Source: Piliocolobus tephrosceles (taxonomy: Eukaryota; Chordata; Mammalia; Primates; Cercopithecidae). Taken from it: DNA of 64,000 nucleotides. The DNA lies in the NCBI RefSeq assembly GCF_002776525.5, contig NC_045436.1, positions 50,885,313 through 50,949,312 of the forward strand, given 5' to 3'. Positions 11,543 through 23,375 of this stretch are shown here, one piece after another. How positions within the stretch are numbered: the stretch's first letter is position 1; every line of letters starts with the position of its first letter. The translations under genes and the position numbers were made by a program. A model generated the notes under the pieces. It had not been told where the DNA came from. It saw only the letters and a list, made by a program, of their open reading frames with translations, and did no database searches.

Positions 11543-12540
11543 CTTGAAATTTCCCAATTTTAGGGAGAAAAGAGCTGACATGATATTGCAGAAAAACACT
11601 ATAGTTGAGCAGGTCTGGAATCTATTATCTCTGAATATTACTTTTAATAAGCCCACTGTATGTAATAATAAATCTAAATTTCAATTGTACTTTTAAGAAC
11701 TCTTTGATGTTGGCATAATTTCCCAGAATTACTGAGCATTAGCTTCCATTGGGTAGAAGAATATTTTTCAGTGATCTAAAAATTAGCTTGCCATTCATTT
11801 TGCATTCAATAAATACTACATACACATTTTATATCAGATACTGTGCTAGGTATTGAGGATATAGAAAATGACTTAGGGAACTATTTGTAAGAACCATGTA
11901 ATATATAAGGAATTTAATAAAGAATTATATAACATATATGTGGATAAATGCATGGGTACATGTAGGTATGTATGTAATGTGTGTAATATGTACAACTGTA
12001 GGAGTCAAAATTCATTTGGAAATGCAGAGCCACTATGCATATTGTGGAATAAATAAATTATAAAAATTAGTCCTTTCACAGCTGTGAGAGGGACTGGGGA
12101 AGCGAAGTGAAGATCTCAAAGTGAAAGTCAGAAAATCAGGGAAGCATCCTTAGTCTGTCTGAGACCCTGACATGGGTGGACAAATCAGAGCTTCCATGTC
12201 CAGCTCTCACAACAGGGGAGTGCATGGAGAGGCTTCTGTGGGTCCATGGCTTAGCATCTTGTTGTGGGCCTGGGGCACCGTGGACTAGCTTTGCCATTAG
12301 TCAGGAAGGAGAGCTAGATACAGGACAGAAGGGAGTGGGGACCAGTTGGGACCCTCCAGGGCACCTTTGCCTCCATCCATAACCAAATTTAACCATGTCT
12401 ACAGTTTTACTTCTGCATTCCAATTTTTTTGTACAAGTTCCTTTATTTTTTTGGCTAACTCTAACACCTAACCTGGAGTCACACAGAGATGATATTTTGG
12501 ATTGTATAGTTTCTGTCTTTAATTAACTTGACATTCAGAA
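11543..12540. other. Unassigned sequence with an L2-like scrap at 11795-11880
   Basis: The stretch 'caataaatactac...agatactgtgctaggtattgaggat' resembles the reverse complement of the L2 3' end (minus strand). The remainder, including the 68-codon + frame at 12176-12382, has no recognised family or domain. Confidence 0.45.
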
Positions 12541-12546
12541 TACAGC

Positions 12547-12616
12547 AAAAAAAAAAAAATATATATATATATATATAAGGAAACACACACACACACACAC
12601 ACATACACACATACAA
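12547..12616. repeat. Compound (A)n (TA)n (CA)n microsatellite
   Basis: A run of 13 A is followed by (AT)n to about 12577 and, after 'aaggaa', by (CA)n with minor interruptions. It is a simple sequence tract and likely length-variable. Confidence 0.95.
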
Positions 12617-13440
12617 ATTAGCCTGTTATTATCTATTATAAAACTTTTCTGAAATGGCTTCATAAATAGGTTTACACATATGCTATGATTTCCAAGTTGT
12701 TATTTCTCTTTTCAGTAATAACTTCTTTTAAAGTAATGCTAAAAAGGATTTTTTAGAGCAATCAAAAACTTTAATAGTTTTTGTCTCTCTTGCGTGCATC
12801 CTGTTCGGCAGAAAATCTTCCTCATCACAAGTGCTTAAAATAGCATGTGAAACCCTGTGACAGATACTGTACAATTTCCTCCAGTTCAGCGCCTGTGTGG
12901 ATGTCAACAGACATTCCATCAGCTAGAAACTCTTATACATCACAAGTTCTTGTTGTCTTGTTAGGTGTTCAGTGATTGTTGAGGAAAATTCTTTTAGAGA
13001 ACATACTCATACAGCTCTTTTTAACTTTAATGCCCTGCAGAGAACTGGGAACAAATGTTGGTGTTCTCAGATGACAAAAGTTTCATTCTGCAAGGACTAC
13101 AGAATCTGAGGCAAAAGAAATCATCTAGGATTTTCCTTAATGATTGCTGTACATTCATGACTACAAAATCCTCAAAATTCTTGGGTAAAGAATTCTGAAA
13201 TTAACACATAATTATAACAATAGAAATTTCAGATTTCCTTATTCAAAATTTCTTTTCTTGTATTGAAAGGAGAAGGTCACCTCATATCCTCAAAAGCTTA
13301 TTCCAATGCTCCTTTTGGACTGTTTGATGAGAAAAATCTCTAAGTGATGCAGGGGTAAAAACCTGGGGGAAGAGAGACCTGACTTTCTATTCACAGCTTT
13401 TCTTATTTGTAGACTTGGTCTATTAACCATTGTAGACTTG
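12617..13440. other. Unassigned sequence
   Basis: No repeat family was recognised. A 63-codon minus frame (12728-12919) covers part of it but shows no known domain. Confidence 0.4.
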
Positions 13441-13506
13441 TTTTCTTTTCTTTGTCATTTCTTTTCTTTACTTACTTTCTTTCTTTCTTTTTTTTTTTTT
13501 TTTTTG
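13441..13506. repeat. T-rich / (TTTC)n low-complexity tract
   Basis: Pyrimidine-rich tract ending in a run of about 18 T. It precedes a MIR-like 3' end and has no element boundary I can define. Confidence 0.85.
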
Positions 13507-13519
13507 TTTGCCAGATGGG

Positions 13520-13602
13520 CACCTTAAAGGATTTTCTTGAGGACTAAATAAGTACTTCGAGTACTGAGCTAATCGTAAGTACTCAATAAATGTTAATTTC
13601 TT
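13520..13602 (+). mobile_element. MIR 3'-end fragment
   Basis: The pattern 'ttgaggactaaataagtac...agtactcaataaatgtt' matches the 3' part of the tRNA-derived SINE MIR in sense orientation. It is short and diverged. Confidence 0.6.
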
Positions 13603-14520
13603 TATGCTATTCACCACAAAGTTATTTTATCATGATTACAATGGACTTTTCTCTCCTAAAACTAGCACTAAGAACCTCTTGTGGGCATTGATTTTCTTCG
13701 TAAATAAAGACAGACTCTTCCTGTTGAGGTAATAATGGATCTGCCACAGGCTGATCACTGGCCTTCCCTTCTACTTTTTGTATCAGATTGAGAGGGGACC
13801 ATGGCTCAATAGAATCTTTCTGTCCAATTATGTTTTGGAAGATGTTTGACATTTTAGTGGGATGATCGAAGTATTATTTTGCTCGACAGCAGGAAGAAAG
13901 AGAATAATCAACAACTGATTGACTTGGTTTCTCACCTGGCATGTTTATGCTGTTTTGTTTGCTCTAGATAACAACATCTTGATGTTCTTCTCTTAGTCTC
14001 AAAACCCATGAAGATGTTTCTTGCCTGAAAAATCTCATATTCCTGTTAAAAACAAGGGAACCTAGGAAAAAATACTTGAGTCCTATAGTACCTCAAATAA
14101 AATATTTTCCTTATGTTTACGCAGATGAATAAAAGTCTCTAGCTAGGATATTTCATTGCCAGATTATTCCTCACAGTTCCAGGGGGAGATTAGATGTGAG
14201 CCAAACTTTAGATTTAAGTTGTTTCTCTAGAAATTATTTAAACAAGATGTAACATAATGTACCACTGAGGCCATCATTTACTTCATTGTTATGTACTTGT
14301 TGTAAAAGAGTTAAACAGCTTCTTGGTATAGCTTATGAGTTAGGAGAAGTTGTCTCTATAGATAATCATTAAATTTTATATGAATTATATATAAAATTAT
14401 ATTGTAAGCACAAATCACACACATTAGCATATCGAATATATCTATTTTAACTTTTACTAGGACTAGAATTTTCTAGGAGTTCCTTAATTGAGAAGACAAT
14501 CTATATTAAAATGATTTGAA
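13603..14520. other. Unassigned sequence with an unexplained minus-strand frame
   Basis: Contains a 76-codon minus-strand open frame (13622-13852) with unusually hydrophilic, coding-like composition (see findings). An in-frame stop sits eight codons upstream of its ATG, and I see no strong splice sites. The rest is AT-rich with no recognised repeat. Confidence 0.4.
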
Positions 14521-14524
14521 TAGT

Positions 14525-14665
14525 GGTTTGAATAAAAGACCTTTGGACAGGAGTCAGAAGACCTGGGTGTGCCACGTCACCTTTCTGGGCCACAGTAGCC
14601 TTTTCTGTAAAATGCGAGGGGCTCTTCTGATGACCTGTCAGGTCTTTTATGGTTTTGTAGTCATA
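14525..14665 (+). mobile_element. MIR SINE
   Basis: The order 'gagtcagaagacctgggtgtg', 'tctgggccacagtagccttttctgtaaaatgcgag', then 'tgatgacctgtcaggtc' follows the MIR consensus in sense orientation. Confidence 0.65.
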
Positions 14666-15410
14666 GCCATCTCCCTACGTACGCACAAGTGACTAGAAGA
14701 TCTTCTTGTTGATTAGGTTTCATCAAATTAGAAATGCAATGATTCCTTCCTTTAAAAAGTGTATTTTCTCCCTTCATATTATTTAATTTTACTTTACAAA
14801 ATCTATATAAAATTTTTGTCTGGGCTTTTTTCTCCTTCATAATAATGGTTCACTTATTAGCCCTTGTGATAGGTACTAGGGCAAAAATAAAATATCACAA
14901 AATAAATGGAGTTGGAAGGGACCGTGACAGATCATCTGGCCCAGCCATCTGCAATTGCAGCATGTTTTAGTGTTCACTTGCTCTATAAATAACCAGGAGT
15001 ATCCAGCCAAGTCCATATTACTTTACCATGGCCAAAAGTGCTGGTCAAACTTATGAACTTTTCCCTTTATTTATCCTTGGAACTCTTTTACTTTATTTGG
15101 CTGGGGTTTCTGGAAAACCATCTGATTCCAGCCTGGAGTCTGAAACAAATAGCTGTAGGAAATTGAGTTCTATAGGCAAGGTAACATCCAGATAATTTTC
15201 AGATAGGCCTTCTCCATTTCTACTTCTACCTCTATCTTGAGGGTAGGTCTATGCTTCTCTCTGACCTCTTGTTTCATCTCCATTTCTGTGGAGTATAAAG
15301 AAATAACGTGTACAAAGAGCTTCGCACAGTGCTAGGCATGGAGCAGGACACAGGAAGGACAACCCGAAACTTCTGGGCTGTGAATTTCCTGTGTCTTGCT
15401 TACTGCTATT
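14666..15410. other. Unassigned sequence with MIR-like pieces
   Basis: The stretch 14905-14950 ('gagttggaagggacc...agatcatctggccc') resembles a common ancient mammalian SINE end. Around 15300-15345, 'gtacaaagagcttcgcacagtgctaggcatgg' resembles MIR. Both are too diverged for firm calls. Confidence 0.35.
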
Positions 15411-15419
15411 TTCTATATA

Positions 15420-15482
15420 CTCTGAATAGTGCCTGGTACACAGTAGGTGTTTAGTAAATACTTAGTGAACTTACTCACTCAT
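15420..15482 (+). mobile_element. L2 LINE 3'-end scrap
   Basis: The pattern 'gtgcctggtacacagtaggtgtttagtaaatacttagtgaa' is the sense L2 3' terminus. Confidence 0.65.
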
Positions 15483-15740
15483 GTATTCTCCTTTTCTGTC
15501 TCTCTGTCCTTCCCTCCCCCATCTCTTGCTATCCTTCTCTCTGCGTCTTTCTTCCACCTGAAGAAACCCAAACTATAAGGGAATAAGGAGGATGATGCAG
15601 GGGCCCTTCAGTCACTGCTCCTTGACCAGAAAAATGAAAGATTTTGGTGGGTGTGGTGACTGGACAGGATGAAGAAGCTTTTGGGATAAATATTTCTCTA
15701 GCCATCTATATATTTATTTGTGAACAAGAGTTCCTAGAGA
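15483..15740. other. Unassigned sequence
   Basis: A pyrimidine-rich stretch followed by ordinary sequence. No feature recognised. Confidence 0.4.
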
Positions 15741-15753
15741 AATATGGCTTACA

Positions 15754-15967
15754 ATTAGGAGGTATACCTAATGTAAATGACGAGTTAATGGGTACAGCAC
15801 ACCAACATGGCACATGTATACATATGTAACAAACCTGCACTTTGTGCACATGTACCCTAGATCTTAAAGTATAATAATAAAAATAAAAAAAGAAAAAAGA
15901 AACATATCCAAAGATGTATAGTTCCAAAAAAAAAAAAAAAAAAAAAAAGGAAAGAAAGAAAAAAAGA
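15754..15967 (+). mobile_element. 5'-truncated young L1 (L1PA) 3' end with two A-tracts
   Basis: Positions 15754-15880 match the primate L1 3' UTR terminus ('ggaggtatacctaatg', 'gacgagttaatgggt', 'gtaccctag'). An A-rich tail is followed by 25 bases of non-L1 sequence (15901-15925), then a second A-run of about 23 (15926-15948) and an A/G-rich stretch. A 13-bp target-site duplication aata(tg/ca)gcttaca lies at 15741-15753 and 15968-15980, so both tails were part of one insertion. Only about 130 bp of L1 is present, so no ORF is retained. Confidence 0.88.
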
Positions 15968-15980
15968 AATACAGCTTACA

Positions 15981-16335
15981 TAAGCTACGTTACCTGAACT
16001 ACAAATTCCACCTTGAAATGTTTCAGAGAAGAATGGCTGAGGGGCTCTGGTGAGAAGCAGCTGGGGTTTAGCAGTTAACTCTTATTTTTAAGCTCCCCCA
16101 AAGGGACCCAGTCCCCTGGGGTGCATGTGGTTCCCTGCAGAAGAGGCCCATGTACACCTTTGATGCATGACAACACTAATCCTTGCAACCTGTTCTCCTG
16201 CTCAGTCCATGTCCCCAGAGCAGTTTCTAATGCTCAATGAGGCACAGGGGTGGTCAGGTAGCGTTGTTTTCTTGGGCATTTCTCCTTCAGATTGCAGGAG
16301 AATAAACCATAAAACCTTTTATATTGTAGATGCTT
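15981..16335. other. Unassigned sequence
   Basis: No element or exon recognised. The + frames here and downstream (16167-16439, 16330-16587) run into L2/MLT1 sequence and are chance frames. Confidence 0.4.
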
Positions 16336-16489
16336 CTTACCTCTCCAGCTTTCTTTCTCTCCACTCTTGCAACCAACACCCAAGCCATATTAAACTCCCT
16401 ACTCTCCCCAAATTTCCCAACCCTCTCTCACATTTCTGAGCCTTTGTGCACACCTCTTTTACTTCCTAGAATGCCCCTCCTCGTCCCTT
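16336..16489 (+). mobile_element. L2 LINE fragment, left part
   Basis: The stretch 'ctgagcctttgtgcacacctcttttacttcctagaatgcccctcc' follows the L2 3' region ('...cctttgcac...ctgttccctctgcctggaatgc'). The copy is interrupted by the MLT1 LTR and resumes at about 16976. Confidence 0.65.
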
Positions 16490-16975
16490 CCTTGGCAGGT
16501 GGAAAAGTGACCCCCCAAAATAGCCATGTCCTAATTCCTGAACAAACGATGTTACATTCTATGGAAAAAAAGTTAAGAATCTTTTGACATAGGATGAAGT
16601 TAAGCATCTTGATATGGAGAGATTATCCTGTATTATCTGGGGATGCTAAGTGTAATCCTAAGTGTCCTTTAATGAGGGAGGCAGAGGGAGACTTGACCTA
16701 CACAGAGGAGAGGGCAATGTGAAGGTGGAGGCAAAGACTGGAGTGACATGACCAAGGAATGCCAGCAGCCCCCAGAAGCTGGAAGAGGCAAGGAAGAGAC
16801 ATCCTGAAAACTGCCAGAGGGAACACAACCCTGACATCTTGGGGCCTGATGATGCTGATTTCAGACTTTGCCCTTCACAACCTGGAGAATTCTCTCCAGA
16901 ATTCTCTCTAGTTCCTGTTGCTTTAATTGATCAAGCCTGCGGTAATTTGTTTGCAGCAACCTAAGAAATGACCCT
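16490..16975 (+). mobile_element. MLT1-type LTR (ERVL-MaLR), solo
   Basis: Matches MLT1 in order: 'ccccccaaaatagccatgtcc', 'atcttgatatggagagattatcctg', 'aatgagggaggcagaggga', 'gccagcagcccccagaagctgg', ending '...gtaatttgtttgcagcaac'. It is an ancient MaLR LTR with no internal region. It splits an L2 element and is therefore younger than it. Confidence 0.8.
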
Positions 16976-17275
16976 CCTTTTATATTAGGCCAGCACCTGC
17001 TTAATCATGGTATCTCAGATCAGATGTCACTTCCTCCGGGAAGTTCTCCCATGTCCCCCTTGGGTCCCAGTTTCATGGACTCCTTATACGTTCCCACAGT
17101 AGCCTATACTCACTTTTATTGGGGAGCATGTTACATTTTCCTATAAAAGTCTCTTGTTTATTTAACTTCTAGGTCTTGGCAACAGGAGGACATGGCCTGT
17201 GGCTTCCAATTCTTCCTCCATGCTGCCTTAGGGACCAGCATGCAGCAGGTTCTTCATAAACGTGCAGTTACACAT
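16976..17275 (+). mobile_element. L2 LINE fragment, right part
   Basis: Continuation of the L2 3' region after the MLT1 insertion: 'gatgtcacttcctccgggaagttctcccatg', then the terminal part with 'agcatgcagcaggttcttcataaac'. Confidence 0.6.
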
Positions 17276-20200
17276 GGCTTACAGTGTTTTGTTAGCCACC
17301 AGCAATCCCAATCGGAAAACAATGTTACCATATTATATTTTCCTTTCAACTTCTGATTGGGGAAATAAATCACACAGGTTGTTTTCAAGACATCTGGGCA
17401 AGTTTGCACTGCATCCTGCTGGAGGGTAGAGACTGCTGAAGCCTCCAGTTCTCAGCTAAGGCAGCTACGGTCTCATATGCTTGCTTGGTGGTCTCCAGCA
17501 CAGGTCTTTTCCGTATGCCTTCACAGTCCTCATTGATAAGAACTCTTGTTCCCAATCTCCTTCTTGCTGATCTCTCAGGATTGAGATGCGTGAAGTCTAT
17601 TCCTAGTCGCTACTTTCATTCAAAGGTCTCAGCCCAGGTTATTGGTTAATTCTATGTTTTCCTGCCTCTTGTCACTAGCATCATCACTGATGATCCAAGA
17701 TGTGGAATTTTATGCCATTGCATATGATTTGTGTGGCTGGAAAGTCCTATGATGAAGTCAATGTTTTGTGAAGATTAGCATCATGGTGTTGTTAAGTCCA
17801 TATGTCAGGGAGAGTAATTCGGTTTCTGAATTCTAGGTTGTTGCAGGAATCTGGCCATCAGGCAGTAAGGAGCTGGACCAGAGTGATGGTGCTGGGATGC
17901 AGTGGGAAGGGATGAATTAAAAAGACATTGTATTAGCAAGTGTATTTTCAGCCCGTATCAGTCTGAATTTTCTACTTAAGCATAAATGATAATTGATGTT
18001 GGGTTTGCAACTGCTTGGAATTTTAGAATGTTAGGCCCTCACCCTGCCTGCCCACCTCACCTTTTTGTTCTTCCTGAGAGCCCTGTCTTATGTCTGTTTG
18101 GTGATGTATTTCTCACCAGCCCTTCTGCTCCAGGCTCCTTGTCAAGCAGCCCCAGCAAAGCCTCTGTCTATTACCTTCTGAAGCTCCAGTCAACTCTTAC
18201 GGCCTGGAACAAAGGTTTCATTGTTCTGGCCTGCTTTGTCTTTCATTCCATCATTCCTAATTAGGTTAGGAAGATCACTTAACTCCCCATGCAGAGTTGA
18301 GACCAAACCATGTATTTTATTAGGACTTTATTGAAAGTTCAGGGAAAATAGGGGAAAACACCATGGAACTTAATTTACAACCAGCTATGAGATTTGACTA
18401 TTCTTTCACATCTCACAGTCCCAATTTGACCTCTGGCCTGAACCCCCCAGCTTGACATCCCCCCAGTCTGCAAGTTGCTTTGGAGCCTAAGCCCAATTAC
18501 TGTGAGCTCAGAGAGAGGGAGGAATTTCTTAGACTATTTTCTGGTTCAAGATGCTGGCAATGGGAATATCCTCTCCCTTCAGAGAAAACCACACAAGGTC
18601 TTGTAGGATAGTGCCCAGCAGGCCCACATCTGTGCATTCTGGCTTAATTGCCTTTTGGAAAATCACAGCATGAGAACCTGTGGAGGAGAGCCACATCTTT
18701 CCTCCAATGTGAATTGAAATTTTTTTCTGGCAATTTTTTCAATGTCAGATCTCCACTTACTATAATAAAAGGCAGTGAAACAAAACAAAGTGCAAACAAA
18801 TAAACAACCCCAAAACTCCTGTACAATAACAAAGAATAATTTGAAATACAGTGCATTGCCTCAATCAGACAGAACCCGACCTAATGTCCTGTCTCTCACA
18901 CACCTCCCTTTCTTCTCTCATCTCCAAACAAGGCTGGCTCATAGGCAGAGTGCTACTGCATTTCTGAACAGCAAGCTCAATTGTCTAAAACACCTTCTCT
19001 AAAGCATGAAGGAGGCTGATGGTGATGTCAACGTTTTCCACAAGATCAAGGAATCAATCCTTTACATTGTGTAATTAAAGGATTCATTCTGTTGATTTCC
19101 CCCAAACAAATTATGTGTTCCGCAGATGAATTTCTGCTTCAACCTCTCGGGAGGCTTAATAAAAGGCCTCGAGGCTTTGAAATGACAGTTTTTCTGGCTT
19201 CTACTCATTAAGGCTTCAAAAACCTTGGTTTCCAGTCCTCAGTGATAAAATAAACCCCTTCCTTTACATAATTCTGGTAGAACATGTGGCTGCCTGATGT
19301 CACAGTGAAAGAGGAAGATATGTTAATGTTTTCAAATACGGGTGATAGAATAGTGTGTATTATTGATAGGTATGCAGTGCTAAGAATTCTGGGAGAATGA
19401 TTTTAGGCAGTGAGATAAAAACTTCATTAATCAATAACTTTTTTATTGTTGTTTGTTTGGCTAACTCCAATTCCCAGATGTATAACTTGGATGGATCTTT
19501 GGCTTTGATTGTATCCAAATCTTGCAGCAAACATGAATAGCCATCCAATGTTTTTCTGTCATCAGAAAACAATAAAGCAGGCTTTTCATTTTAGGATATG
19601 GAGGTGAGATATTTGTTCAATTTTGGTGGTTCATGGTTCCCCCAAACATAGGAGTCATTCTTTAGCACTGGTTTTTCAAAAACAGACTTCTTATTTGAAA
19701 TAGCTTTCAGAACATACAGTTTTCAGAGTAGTTCAGATTAGACAAGTTAGCTGATGATTTTAGTATAACTTTAAAAGCTATGCTAACATTTCCATTAATG
19801 CAAGGGAAAGACATCTGTTACAAATCATTATCTTTGTTGCCCAGTGTTTTTCTAGAATTAGATAATATGAAGCAAGGTCTAACGAATAACACCCTATTCC
19901 ATCTTCATCATTATGCTTAATTATATTACTGTTTTATCTGCAAATACACAGAATCTAATCCATTAATTATAATTTTATTTTAATTACTAAAGTGTTGCAT
20001 TTTTGAAACTACCCTAGAGGATTATTTTGTTTTCTCAGGTAATAAGCAAATATCCATTTTCCCACCATTATTAAAAAGATTTGCTTTTTCTTATCAGTTT
20101 TTAAAAAATAGTGATAGTGATAATTATTCTTGATATTTAGTTAGTATATTGCACAAGGTTTGGTTTTTGTTTGCTAATAAAATGCTTTTCTTTCCCTTAG

Positions 20201-20734
20201 TTTTTTTTTTTTTTAAATTCTAGACATTTCTTTCATTTAGAGGTAAATACTTAGCACATTATTAGTACCATTTAATGTTTCTGAAATGCATTCCTTAATG
20301 TCTTTCTTAATCTTTAAATAAGCTTCTCTTTCAATTTCAATACACTGGAAATAAGTCCCATTAGCTTATAAATGACTTATTTATTGACACCTATTTTCTT
20401 GTAGGATTAAAAAAATAATTATATTGGCATATGCTTGATAAACTTCTTAGTAAATCACTTCAATGTTCTTATCCCCTTGTCTTCAAATTAAGGTAATGAG
20501 AATAAATCAGTCTGGTGTAGGTACACTAAAATGTAACTTTTCCCCATGGGTCTCAATGACCTTCATGTATCTGCTACCTAAAATGTAATACTAATTTCTC
20601 ATTGTTTCAGAAAAACTGGGGAAATGACTGTTATTTATAGTCTTTTAAGGTATTCCTTATCTTTCAACATTTTCTTTCAAACTCATTTGAATTTGTGAGA
20701 TCTTCAGCAGTTCTTTAAGACACCATTTTATGGA
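17276..20734. other. Long unassigned, low-repeat stretch
   Basis: About 3.4 kb without a recognised young repeat. It is moderately balanced to 19.3 kb and strongly AT-rich afterwards. Frames at 17986-18264, 18644-18856, 18775-19002 and 19360-19572 show no domain I recognise. Low repeat density may mean either ancient eroded repeats or conserved non-coding sequence; the sequence alone does not decide this. Confidence 0.45.
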
Positions 20735-21760
20735 TTAACAATAAGAATACTAGGAGAAAATGTTTGCAAGACCACATATCCAATAGAGGACTTGTCTCTA
20801 GATTAGAATATGTGAAAAATGAAGACTCAAGAGTAAAGAAACAAACAATCTACTTAGAAAATAAGTAAAAGACATGAAGACACATTTCACCAAAAAGGAC
20901 CTGTGAAAGGCAAATAAACATGAAAAGTTGTTCAACATCATTAGCCATTAGGAAAATGCAAATTAAAATCACAATGAGATATTACCACTCACCTACATTA
21001 CCACTATAAAAATAGTGACAATGTCAAATGTTGTGGAGAATGGCAGAGTGGAGAAACTAGATCAGTCTTCCATTAGTGGTGGGAATGTATATTGGTATGG
21101 CCACTCTGAAAATTGTCTGGCAATTTCTTATAAAACTAAATATGCATTTTGTGTATTCCCCAAAGACTGTACTTTTGGCATTTATCCCAGAGAAATGAAA
21201 ACTTATGCTCATGCAAAAATCTGCATGTGAATGTTCACAGCAGCATTATTTGTAATAGTCAAAAATTGGAAACAACCCAAATGCTCCTCAGTGGGTAAAT
21301 CGTTAAACAAACTCTGGTGCATTCATCCAGTGGAATGGTACTCAACAATGGAAAGGAGCAAACCACTGAGACCTGCATAAACTTGGATAGATTTGAAGAA
21401 CATCATGCTTAGTGAAAAAAGGGCCAATATCAAAAAATTACACCCTGTATAATTGCATTTACATAACATTCTTGAAATGATAAAACTATAGAGAGGGGGA
21501 ACAGTGGCTACTAGGGAATAGGGATGGGGTTGGGTGAAAATAAAGTAGTATAAGTATTTTTTGGTGATGGAGCAGTTCTGTTTCCTGATGGTGGTTGTGA
21601 TGAAGTTTTACATGGGAACAAACTGCATAGAACTACCTACCTACACACAAGGACGTGCACACACACATACACACACACGCATGAAAATGCTAACGAAAAC
21701 TGAGTAAGGTTCATTGAGTATATACAGTCAATTATTGTCGTAAACTTTCTTTCTACTACC
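20735..21760 (+). mobile_element. Old L1M 3' end (ORF2 end plus 3' UTR)
   Basis: Sense L1 ORF2 end is recognisable: 'aaaatgcaaattaaaatcacaatgagatattacc', 'cccaaatgctcctcagtgggtaaa', 'gtggaatggtactcaacaatgg'. A 3' UTR follows with a CA-rich block (21655-21680) and 'gaaaactgagtaaggttc', which fits L1MC-L1ME families. It is heavily diverged, and its 71-codon frame at 21015-21230 is a relic. Confidence 0.8.
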
Positions 21761-23375
21761 AATGAATTTTTTTCCATATAAATGGAAATTCTCATTGATA
21801 AAATAATATGTATCGGAGGTTTTAAAAAAATATAATCTAATCTTAGAGCATTACCTATATCCTTTTATAATAAGTAGTCATCAGGCTACCATCTCCTGAT
21901 GCCCCTTACCCACTACGAGTATATCCTATAGAAATTTAGTTAGAAAGGACTTAAATTTCCTCTAGACCAAACTCTCCAGTTAATGTGTAGTGATTTGTCT
22001 GATATCTGAGAGGCCAACCAGAACCTATGTCTATTGTGTCTGAGTCCAGCATCACTTCCATTTCCCACACAATCTTGCAAACAGCACAATGCAGGTGGAT
22101 GAGTACACAAAGCCCAATAATTCTACGTTGTCCTCTGAAAGTTAGGTGATGTAGACAGCTGACAGTGGGGAAAGAGTTAGGCTGGAGTAAGCCTAAAGGT
22201 TTTCCATCATCCTTGGAGTCTTCTCTGAATCTCTACTGGTCCTGGCAATTCAGGGAAACCTGTGGGGGAGAAGGAGTTCTAAGGCATTTTGTGGCCTGTG
22301 AAAGGAACCGAGAAGAGACTGGCTGATGCCCCTCTGCTCTTTCTGTTGGCACTCTTTGGATTGTTGCTGTCCTAAAAGTGAGTGAGGAGTAGAGAAAGGA
22401 AATTAACGATGCACCTAAGGATATCCAGTCAGTAGGCAGAGAAAGAACATGCAGTACTGGCAGAAATGCCCCACAGATTGGCTCCTCCCTCTATTTAGTG
22501 AAGGCAGTGTGAGCTGCTAAATGTGTAACAACTGGCTTCTTGAAAAAAAAAAATACACTCGCATATACATTTATTATATGTATTATAGTATATAAATGTA
22601 TAAAATGTATTATATACATTTTACTGATAGCCAGTTGATTCTTACAGAATGCTTTCATTGATTGTTGATGGAACTCATGTGTTTGTAGCTGAACTATGGT
22701 TGCAACTGATGAACAAGCATAGTTCTAACAGGAATGTTGGTTGCCATTTTGACGTCCTTTAAGGACTAAGATCAAAGTGAAACAATGCAGATGTGTGTTG
22801 GAACTTTACTCATTTGTCAATGATACAATGATTTTGCTAAATCAGATGAAGGTTTTGAATACTGGAATATTTCCTCAACTCTGTGTATTCATGGTGTATT
22901 ATAACAGACAGAGCTATATATCTTTAAATTTAATCTATAACATTTGCATTTTTTCTTTCACTTTCTTAAGTCTAGACAAGCAACCAAACAATAAATCAAG
23001 CTCTTATTTTTAGCATTTTTCCAATTTCTGTGGTGTAAATACTCTAATCATGGCTGATTTCAAAATACTAGTTTTATGTAACTGAATGCAGAGTTGGGAA
23101 GAGATGCATAGTAGTGTGCTGTTATACAGTATTTACACCACACAGAAATAATAGGTATAAATAACCTCAAGAACATCAATATGGTAAAATGCAATAAACT
23201 AATCAGTATTGAGTATTTACTATTTTTGTTTTTAATATAAATTAATTGAAAACTTGTGTAATTTAATTTTTAATAATGGCTGTGTTTAACAACTGGCTCA
23301 AAGAATTCTTGGAAATTTAATGTTTGGCTTTGAGCCAGTATAAGTCAACTCCAGTACTCCACTGGCATATGGCAA
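21761..23375. other. Unassigned AT-rich sequence
   Basis: Includes an AT-rich alternating patch at 22540-22622 and a perfect 12-bp inverted repeat at 23292-23339 (see findings). No element or exon was recognised. Confidence 0.45.

Noticed and set aside
22540..22622. AT-rich alternating patch as a possible structured RNA or MITE
   Set aside because: Self-complementarity comes from low-complexity TA/AT composition; no defined terminal repeats or target duplication were found.
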